Positions 6,790 through 11,164 of a DNA stretch of 11,164 bases are shown here, in pieces. The DNA is from Lachnospira sp. UBA4285. GTDB taxonomy: Bacteria; Bacillota; Clostridia; Lachnospirales; Lachnospiraceae. The stretch is taken from assembly GCA_002394965.1 (NCBI GenBank), contig DGVL01000106.1, positions 1 through 11,164 of the forward strand. Reading direction: 5' to 3'. How positions within the stretch are numbered: the stretch's first letter is position 1; each line of letters begins with the position of its first letter. Made by a program: the position numbers and the translations under genes. The notes beneath the pieces were generated by a model. The model saw only the letters and a list, made by a program, of their open reading frames with translations. It did not search any database and was not told the origin of the DNA.

Positions 6790-6828
6790 CCGGCCGCCTG
6801 AGCCCTGAAGAATCAGGCTGAAAGCCGG
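6790..6828 (-). promoter_or_regulatory. Hairpin in the 5' leader of the membrane-protein gene
   Basis: CCGGC (6790-6794) pairs with GCCGG (6824-6828). Inside, GCCTGA can pair with TCAGGC, or CCTGA with TCAGG around the loop TTCT. These inner pairings compete, so two folds are possible. The element lies in the predicted leader of about 85 bases, between the promoter at 6848-6875 and the AGGAGGT ribosome site. There is no T-run after it. It does not match a riboswitch class I can name. Its regulatory role is inferred from position only. Confidence 0.4.
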
Positions 6829-6847
6829 AAAGCGCGCATTTGGATGA

Positions 6848-6875
6848 ATTATAACACGAACCCTTATTTTTGCAA
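6848..6875 (-). promoter_or_regulatory. Promoter for the membrane-protein/pncB unit
   Basis: Read on the - strand, TTGCAA (6870-6875) and TATAAT (6848-6853) are 16 bases apart, and TGT directly before the -10 makes an extended -10 box. The -35 box lies inside the last codons of plsC. Transcription would start near 6841. This is one of the two best promoters in the window, together with that of ispE, which has the same design. Confidence 0.78.
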
Positions 6876-7604
6876 TGAATTGAAGATACGCTCCATCTCG
6901 CCGCGGACGCGGATGTGAAGCTGATTCTGCTCAGGCCGCGGCATCCCGGAGGTGCTTATCGCCGGGAGAACGGTGACGGTGGTCTTTGCAGCCTTCACGC
7001 CAAACGGCTTGAGGTCTTCAAACATCTCGCGCGTGCCGGTCTGGACCACCGGGACGACCGGAAGTCCCGGCTTGGTGGCGAGCTTGAACGCGCCGCCCTT
7101 GAACTCGAGCATGCCATCGCCCTTGTTGCGGGTCCCCTCCGGGAAGATGAGGATGGAGATGCCATCCTTCATAAGCGCGATGCCGTCGAGCACCATCTGG
7201 GCGCCGGCGCGCACGTTGTCCCGGTCAAGAAACAGGCAGTGGACATTGCGCATCCAGGCCGAGAGCAGCGGGATGTGCGACATCTCCTTCTTGGCCACGA
7301 CGCTGACGCGTCCCGGCAGGATGCTCATGAGAATGATAATGTCAAAGAAACTGCGGTGATTGCCCACGTACAGCACCGCCTTATCCTTCGGGATGTTCTC
7401 CATGCCGGAAATCTGCGGCTTCGCGCCGGCCAGGTGCCAGAGCACTTTCAGAGCGGCTTTGACCAGGGGGTAGCAGAAGGCATCCTTTTTTTTCTGTGAG
7501 AAATGTCCGATCAGCGCCGCCAGTGGAAGCAGGATCAGGCTGGCCGCGAAGAAGACAACAAGCCAGAGAAGGCAGAGAATCGTTCGAATCGGATTGCAGG
7601 TCAT
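6864..7604 (-). CDS. plsC: 1-acyl-sn-glycerol-3-phosphate acyltransferase
   Basis: PlsC acylates lysophosphatidic acid at the sn-2 position to make phosphatidic acid at the inner face of the membrane, the key intermediate of phospholipids. The 246-residue product has a hydrophobic N-terminal anchor (residues about 9-33) and the four motifs of the LPLAT superfamily: NHRSFFD at 82-88 (the HX4D catalytic pair H83 and D88), FLDRDN near 125-130, FPEGTRN at 154-160, and LPVVPVV at 181-187. Length and motif spacing fit PlsC well; other acyltransferases share the motifs, so acyl-donor preference cannot be told. A strong GGGAGGAG ribosome site lies seven bases before ATG, directly preceded by a hairpin. 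A terminator-like hairpin separates it from apbE. The downstream promoter overlaps its last codons. Confidence 0.94.
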   Translation of the reverse strand: MTCNPIRTILCLLWLVVFFAASLILLPLAALIGHFSQKKKDAFCYPLVKAALKVLWHLAGAKPQISGMENIPKDKAVLYVGNHRSFFDIIILMSILPGRVSVVAKKEMSHIPLLSAWMRNVHCLFLDRDNVRAGAQMVLDGIALMKDGISILIFPEGTRNKGDGMLEFKGGAFKLATKPGLPVVPVVQTGTREMFEDLKPFGVKAAKTTVTVLPAISTSGMPRPEQNQLHIRVRGEMERIFNSLQK

Positions 7605-7619
7605 GCGAAAACTCCTCCC

Positions 7620-7643
7620 GGCGGCAGCCCTCGGACTGCCGCC
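7620..7643 (-). promoter_or_regulatory. Hairpin touching the plsC ribosome-binding site
   Basis: GGCGGCAG (7620-7627) and CTGCCGCC (7636-7643) form a perfect 8-pair GC-rich stem with an 8-base loop. In the plsC transcript it ends at the base immediately before the GGGAGGAG ribosome site (7612-7619). It may modulate ribosome access or protect the 5' end of the message. It has no T-run, so it is not a terminator. Confidence 0.55.
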
Positions 7644-7656
7644 AATGTGAGATCAG

Positions 7657-7678
7657 AAAAGGTGCGCAGCACCATTTT
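7657..7678 (-). terminator. Probable intrinsic terminator of apbE
   Basis: On the - strand, GGTGC-TGC-GCACC is followed by TTTTC and preceded by AAAAAT, so the stem extends through A-T pairs with one bulged base. It lies 24 bases beyond the apbE stop codon. The GC core is only five pairs, so termination may be partial and plsC may receive some read-through. A weak promoter-like pair (CTGACA at 7708-7713, TACAAT at 7683-7688, 19-base gap, - strand) lies just ahead of it. Confidence 0.6.
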
Positions 7679-7701
7679 TATCATTGTAACGCATATGCGC
7701 C

Positions 7702-8781
7702 TTATTGTGTCAGATTAACGAGCGCGCCGGCCCCGGAAGATTCCGTGATCGTCCCGTCTGTGGCGACAAAGACCGCCTCCGTGTCCGGAAGCGACTCAAC
7801 AAGGGCCAGCCCGGCCTCCTGCCCCAGGCAGAAGCACACGGTGCTCAGCGCGTCCGCGTCGGCAGAAGGCCCTGTCAGGATCGTCACCTGCGACAGCCCC
7901 GACTGACAGGGGTACCCTGTTGCCGGGTCGAGGATGTGGTAGTAGAAGTTTCCGTTCTCGTCCGTGAACTGCCGCTCATAGTTGCCACTGGACACGACGC
8001 TTATGTCGGGGGATCGCACCGTCGCCAGATATTCGTCGCTCTGTGCGAACGGTCTGCGGATCCCGATGGCAAAGGGCTCCCCGCAGGTGATTTGTCCGTC
8101 CTGCTGCGTGCCGCCTGACTTGCCGCCGAACACGAGCACGTTGCCGCCAAGGTTGATGACAGCCCGGCGGATGTCCTTCTCCAGGAGGTCTTCCTTCAAG
8201 CGGTCCGCGATGTAGCCCTTGGCGACGGCGCCGAGATCAAGGACATATCCTTCCGGCATGGTGACGGTGCGGTCGGCTTCCGGGTCAGACGGATCTTTCG
8301 GGCTCACATAGACTTTCGAGTCGTCCACGAATGCGAGAGCGGCCCTGATGTCTGCGTCGTCCGGGACCGTCGGGGCATCGGACGTGAAATCCCACAGCTG
8401 GCTCACCTTTCCAATGCTGACCGCGAAGGTGCCGCCGGACAGCGAGGAGTAGTCGAGTGCTGTCTGCAGACAGTCGGCAAGCTGCCACGGGACGGTATCT
8501 GTCAGCCCGGCATTCAGCTTCCAGAGGGCGCTGCCCTCTCTCTGCATGGAGAAGATGTTCTCGCAGGCCTCGCAGTCCGAGATGACTTCCCGCACGGCTT
8601 CCCGCGTCTTCTGCCCGGAATAGTCGTTATCAAGCGTCTCGTAGGCGGAGACGGAGATGATGGTGTCAAGCGCAAAGGCCTGCTCCGTAATTGGCGAGGA
8701 CAGCGTCCGGCGGCAGCCGCCAAGAAAAGCGGAGGCAGAGATGATCAGCGCCGCGGCGGCTGCCCGTCGTCTTCTCCGCAT
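7702..8781 (-). CDS. apbE: FAD:protein FMN transferase, lipoprotein
   Basis: ApbE attaches FMN covalently to serine or threonine of exported flavoproteins, such as RNF/NQR subunits and extracellular reductases, outside the cytoplasmic membrane. With the start at 8781 (AGGA six bases upstream) the 359-residue protein begins MRRRRRAAAAALIISASAF and has lipobox LGGC with Cys23, so it should be membrane-anchored. Family motifs follow in order: LDLGAVAKGYIADR at 182-195, NLGGN at 210-214, SSGNYERQF at 264-272, HILDPATGYP at 282-291, and DADALST at 308-314 (flavin and metal site). An alternative ATG at 8826 has a better-looking AGAGGG site and fits the predicted promoter, but would add 15 residues before the signal peptide. 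No flavinylation substrate is encoded in the window. It is divergent from the foldase lipoprotein gene. Confidence 0.95.
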   Translation of the reverse strand: MRRRRRAAAAALIISASAFLGGCRRTLSSPITEQAFALDTIISVSAYETLDNDYSGQKTREAVREVISDCEACENIFSMQREGSALWKLNAGLTDTVPWQLADCLQTALDYSSLSGGTFAVSIGKVSQLWDFTSDAPTVPDDADIRAALAFVDDSKVYVSPKDPSDPEADRTVTMPEGYVLDLGAVAKGYIADRLKEDLLEKDIRRAVINLGGNVLVFGGKSGGTQQDGQITCGEPFAIGIRRPFAQSDEYLATVRSPDISVVSSGNYERQFTDENGNFYYHILDPATGYPCQSGLSQVTILTGPSADADALSTVCFCLGQEAGLALVESLPDTEAVFVATDGTITESSGAGALVNLTQ

Positions 8782-8867
8782 GCCGGATCCTGCTCTGTCA
8801 TGAAGAAATGATATATGTATTCGCATGCTGCGGGTTCCCTCTGTCAGCTTTTGTCAATTCCCTGCTA

Positions 8868-8897
8868 AGTATAAGCCGCAGCCTGTGCTATAATCAA
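8868..8897 (-). promoter_or_regulatory. Probable apbE promoter
   Basis: On the - strand, TTGATT (8892-8897) and TATACT (8868-8873) are 18 bases apart. The start point would be near 8861, about 35 bases before the upstream possible apbE ATG and about 80 before the preferred one. The -35 box overlaps the -10 box of the divergent promoter. Confidence 0.5.
8886..8894 (+). promoter_or_regulatory. Extended -10 promoter for the foldase lipoprotein gene
   Basis: TGCTATAAT is a full extended -10 box. No good -35 box lies 15-19 bases upstream (TAAGTA at the 17-base position). Transcription would start near 8901, leaving about 35 bases of leader with the GGAAGGA ribosome site. This placement also argues for the ATG at 8936 over the one at 8909. 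Confidence 0.6.
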
Positions 8898-8935
8898 CGA
8901 AATGACAAATGATTCTAAGGAAGGACTTTCATCAG

Positions 8936-10195
8936 ATGAGGAAGAAAAGCATTCTGGCGGCTGCAGCCGCGCTGATTCTTGCCGCGCCGCTGGCAGCCTG
9001 CGGAAACCGTTCCGGTGCGGAGACGACTGCTGCAGCGGCATCGGCTGCCTCCGCGAGTACCGCAGCAGCTGAGCCGATCGTGGCGCCTGACGCGGTCACG
9101 GCGGACACGGACACGTCAAACCGGGAGCTGGAGGCCTCGGAGTATGACAGTTTCTACCATATGACGGCGGCTGTCTACAGGAAATATCTGACGCTTCCGA
9201 ATTACAAGGGCATCGCCGTGACGGTGGACCGCTCCTCGGAGAACGTGAGCGATGACACCGTGGAGGAGACCATCCAGTCGATGTTGCAGGATTCTGCCGA
9301 GTCAGTTGATGTAACGGCAGACGGTGTGACACAGAGCGGTGACACCATCACGCTGGATTATCAGGGACTGCGTGACGGCGTGGCATTTGACGGCGGCACG
9401 GCCACCGATCAGACCTACACCATCGGCTCCGGCAAGTTCATCTCAGACCTTGACACGGGGCTCATCGGCCTCAAGGCAAACGTACAGACCGACATCCCCT
9501 GCACGTTCCCGGACGATTACTCCTCAAGCGACCTGGCAGGCAAGTCGGTCATCTTCCGGGTGACCGTCAAGAGCATCACCCGCAAGGACGTCCCGGCGCT
9601 CACCGACGAGTGGGTGCAGAAGAACGCCGCCAACTACAACTACACGCAGGAGACCACGGCCGACCAGTTCCGCCAGGCGGTGAAGGAAGAGCTTGTCTCG
9701 CAGAAGGTCGCGTCCAACGACAGCACCAAGTTCAAGAATATTCTGGCGACCATCGCAGACGGCGTCACGCTGGATGCCTATCCGCAGAAGGAAGTGACTT
9801 CCCTCACCAACACAATGGTGAACAATGTGAAGACGCAGTATCAGAACTACGGCGCATCGAGCGGCTACACGAGCTTTGACGCCTATCTGCAGGGCATGTA
9901 CGGCATGGAGGATGAGGCCGCATTTACCGAATACGCCGGCACATATGCGAAAAACTATCTGATGACCAAGATGCTTGTGACCGAGATCGCTGACGCGGAG
10001 GACATCCACGTCACGGAAGAGGAGATCAATGACCTCGGCGACAGCCTGGCGTCCTACTACGGATATGACGGGTATGACACGATCATCAATTCACTCGGCA
10101 GGGAGATGAACTGCGAGGTCGGCTATGAATATCTGTACGGCAAGGTCGAAGAAATCGTGAACAGCGCAGCTGTCGAGACGACGACCAATGGCTGA
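8936..10195 (+). CDS. Trigger-factor-like FKBP peptidyl-prolyl isomerase lipoprotein
   Basis: This is a predicted exported foldase of 419 residues. The start at 8936 is preceded by AAGGAAGGA ten bases upstream; an ATG at 8909 precedes that ribosome site and is too close to the promoter. MRKKSILAAAAALILAAPLAAC is a lipoprotein signal with Cys22, followed by an alanine-, serine- and threonine-rich linker to about residue 50. Residues about 88-133 resemble the segment joining the first two trigger-factor domains (LPNYKGIAVTVD, then VSDDTVEETIQSML). The FKBP domain spans about 134-215 (SGDTITLDYQG, GVAFDGGTA, IGSGKFISDLDTGLIGLK, TFPDDYSSSDLAGK). Residues about 220-410 match the helical trigger-factor C-terminal region in character (VPALTDEWVQ, ITEEEINDL-like VTEEEINDL). 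The ribosome-binding domain is absent. It probably helps fold secreted proteins at the outer face of the membrane, as PrsA does. Confidence 0.92.
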   Translation: MRKKSILAAAAALILAAPLAACGNRSGAETTAAAASAASASTAAAEPIVAPDAVTADTDTSNRELEASEYDSFYHMTAAVYRKYLTLPNYKGIAVTVDRSSENVSDDTVEETIQSMLQDSAESVDVTADGVTQSGDTITLDYQGLRDGVAFDGGTATDQTYTIGSGKFISDLDTGLIGLKANVQTDIPCTFPDDYSSSDLAGKSVIFRVTVKSITRKDVPALTDEWVQKNAANYNYTQETTADQFRQAVKEELVSQKVASNDSTKFKNILATIADGVTLDAYPQKEVTSLTNTMVNNVKTQYQNYGASSGYTSFDAYLQGMYGMEDEAAFTEYAGTYAKNYLMTKMLVTEIADAEDIHVTEEEINDLGDSLASYYGYDGYDTIINSLGREMNCEVGYEYLYGKVEEIVNSAAVETTTNG

Positions 10196-11009
10196 GTCAG
10201 AGTATCACACCCATGAGTTCCCGGCGTTTTTCAGGCCAGATTCCGAAATCCTGATCCTGGGTTCCTTTCCTTCCGTCAAGTCCCGCGAGGCCGGATTTTA
10301 CTACGGCCACCCGCAGAACCGCTTCTGGCCGCTTCTGGCTGCCATATTCCGTGAGGAGAAGCCGGTCAGCCGGGACGAGAAGGAAGAGCTGCTCACAAGA
10401 AACCATATTGCCCTGTGGGATGCCATCGAAGCCTGCGAGATCCGCGGCAGCGCAGACGCGAGCATCCGCAGCGCAGTGCCTTCCGATATCCCGGCGCTGC
10501 TGAAGAAAACACAAGTCACAAAGATTGTAACCAACGGGAAACTGGCAGACCGGTATTACCGGAAATTCAATGAGTCCCGGACGGGGATCCGGGCGGTCTG
10601 TCTCCCATCCACGAGTCCCGCCAATGCCGCGGTGCGCTTTCCGGAACTTCTTGCAGTCTGGGGGAAGGAGCTGACTGCTCCGGAATCCGCACAGACAACA
10701 GCTTCCGGTCCGATTCGTGAGGCCAGGGCGCTTTCCGGCCTGCTCCGCGTGCATCTGACCTTCACGGGGCGCGTGCAGCATGTGGGATTCCGCGTGACGG
10801 CATTTGACACGGCGAGAAAACTGGGGCTCACCGGTTGGGTGAGGAACTGCCCGAGGCCGGATATGACCGAGGCGGAAGTCCAGGGACTTCCCGGGCAGGT
10901 GGAGGACTTCGTCAGGAAGATGCAGGAAGTGCCGCGCTTCGCGGTCCGCCATGTGGCCCGGTACGACTGCCCGGTGAAAGAAGACGAGACATATTTTTCT
11001 ATACGCTGA
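10188..11009 (+). CDS. DNA-deoxyinosine/uracil glycosylase-like domain fused to acylphosphatase
   Basis: The 273-residue product has two unrelated domains. Residues about 8-160 belong to the uracil-DNA glycosylase fold and most resemble the hypoxanthine-DNA glycosylase branch (family 6): ILGSFPSVKSREAGFYYGHPQNRFWPLL at 23-50 (N44 may be the catalytic asparagine), IALWDAIEACEIRGSAD, TNGKLADRYY, and the second motif LPSTSPANA at 139-147. A linker (about 161-184) follows. Residues 185-273 are a full-length acylphosphatase with GRVQHVGFR (R202) and GWVRN (N220); the 18-residue spacing of the catalytic pair is the family's own. There is no internal ATG or ribosome site for a separate second protein. 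The ATG overlaps the foldase stop region by eight bases and has only a weak ribosome site, suggesting translational coupling. The domain calls are firm; whether the two activities cooperate is unknown. Confidence 0.9.
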   Translation: MAESEYHTHEFPAFFRPDSEILILGSFPSVKSREAGFYYGHPQNRFWPLLAAIFREEKPVSRDEKEELLTRNHIALWDAIEACEIRGSADASIRSAVPSDIPALLKKTQVTKIVTNGKLADRYYRKFNESRTGIRAVCLPSTSPANAAVRFPELLAVWGKELTAPESAQTTASGPIREARALSGLLRVHLTFTGRVQHVGFRVTAFDTARKLGLTGWVRNCPRPDMTEAEVQGLPGQVEDFVRKMQEVPRFAVRHVARYDCPVKEDETYFSIR

Positions 11010-11018
11010 ATCACGCTC

Positions 11019-11088
11019 CGGCACTGGACGTATCACTCACAATCTGGGAAAACCGTTTCCCTGTCAGCTCTTGACGGGGTGAGTGCCG
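11019..11088 (+). other. Potential branched RNA structure after the fusion gene
   Basis: CACTCAC (11034-11040) can pair with GTGAGTG (11079-11085), enclosing GGGAAA-ACCG-TTTCCC (11046-11061) and GTCA-GCTCT-TGAC (11063-11075). Alternatively CGGCACT (11019-11025) can pair with AGTGCCG (11082-11088), which excludes the first closing stem. No T-run follows on the + strand, so it does not look like an intrinsic terminator. Stems are short, and part of this could be chance in GC-rich DNA. Confidence 0.3.
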
Positions 11089-11164
11089 CTGCTGTATGAT
11101 TCCAATCGTAAATTTAATAGAGGTTTTGTCCCTTATTTCGAGTGGTGGAGATACATAGGATCTG
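11083..11164 (+). CDS. Possible start of a further gene, cut by window end
   Basis: A frame beginning GTG runs 27 codons to the window edge without a stop. Its residues (PLLYDSNRKFNRGF, then PYFEWWRYIGS) look protein-like, with many aromatic residues. The DNA here is distinctly more AT-rich than the rest of the window. The start is poor: GGGG stands only three bases before GTG. The piece is too short to assign a family, and it may simply be non-coding. Confidence 0.2.
   Translation, partial: MPLLYDSNRKFNRGFVPYFEWWRYIGS

Noticed and set aside
7690..7699. Perfect palindrome CGCATATGCG between apbE and plsC as an operator
   Set aside because: Only ten bases, single occurrence, and no associated regulator; it can easily arise by chance.
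10660..10745. Frameshift or assembly join between the glycosylase and acylphosphatase domains
   Set aside because: The frame is continuous through a plausible linker, both domains are complete, and no alternative start lies at the junction. It is kept as a real fusion, with verification suggested.
10197..11036. Open frame of 279 codons on the - strand opposite the fusion gene
   Set aside because: The + strand frame carries two clear enzyme domains; this one has no recognisable feature.
11096..11158. Short frame ATGATTCCAATC... of 20 codons
   Set aside because: No ribosome site, ends at TAG, and no recognisable peptide; the overlapping frame from 11083 is at least still open at the edge.

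Overview
The window looks like chromosomal DNA from a GC-rich Gram-positive anaerobe of the Clostridia, probably Lachnospiraceae-like. Grounds for this: strong AGGAGG-type ribosome sites, promoters with TGnTATAAT extended -10 boxes, lipoprotein signal peptides with LGGC and LAAC lipoboxes, the MEP isoprenoid route (ispE), and gene families typical of that group. This placement is inference; no rRNA or other taxonomic marker is present. Almost everything is housekeeping, with accessory-looking material in one intergenic repeat array and at the right edge.

Left block, + strand (2-4139): the 3' part of galE (UDP-glucose 4-epimerase), glmM (phosphoglucosamine mutase), a four-helix membrane protein overlapping glmM by an ATGA junction, ispE (CDP-ME kinase, with its own promoter at the end of the preceding gene), and a FadR/FCD-type GntR regulator. 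The theme is cell-envelope precursors: nucleotide sugars, UDP-GlcNAc supply and isoprenoids for the lipid carrier. A 572-base gap follows. It holds a decaying tandem repeat array (two near-identical copies, a third diverged, a fourth remnant), an AT-rich stretch, and a strong hairpin terminator facing the next block.

Middle block, - strand (8781 down to 4712, listed in transcription order): apbE (FAD:protein FMN transferase lipoprotein), plsC (acylglycerol-phosphate acyltransferase), a single-pass membrane protein of unknown function, and pncB (nicotinate phosphoribosyltransferase). A terminator-like hairpin lies between apbE and plsC. A good promoter overlaps the 3' end of plsC and drives the membrane protein and probably pncB. 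Several short gaps contain hairpins.

Right block, + strand (8936-11009): a lipoprotein resembling trigger factor, in which a signal peptide and linker replace the ribosome-binding domain ahead of FKBP and C-terminal chaperone regions. It is overlapped by a gene encoding a DNA-deoxyinosine/uracil glycosylase-like domain fused to a complete acylphosphatase domain. apbE and the foldase gene are divergent, with overlapping promoters. The last 155 bases contain possible alternative RNA pairings and then turn AT-rich, with at most the start of another reading frame.

No mobile element, CRISPR array, rRNA or tRNA was seen. The features most worth a second look are the glycosylase-acylphosphatase fusion, the extracytoplasmic trigger-factor-like lipoprotein, the intergenic repeat array, and the hairpin-rich gaps. 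I found no convincing new multi-gene system.
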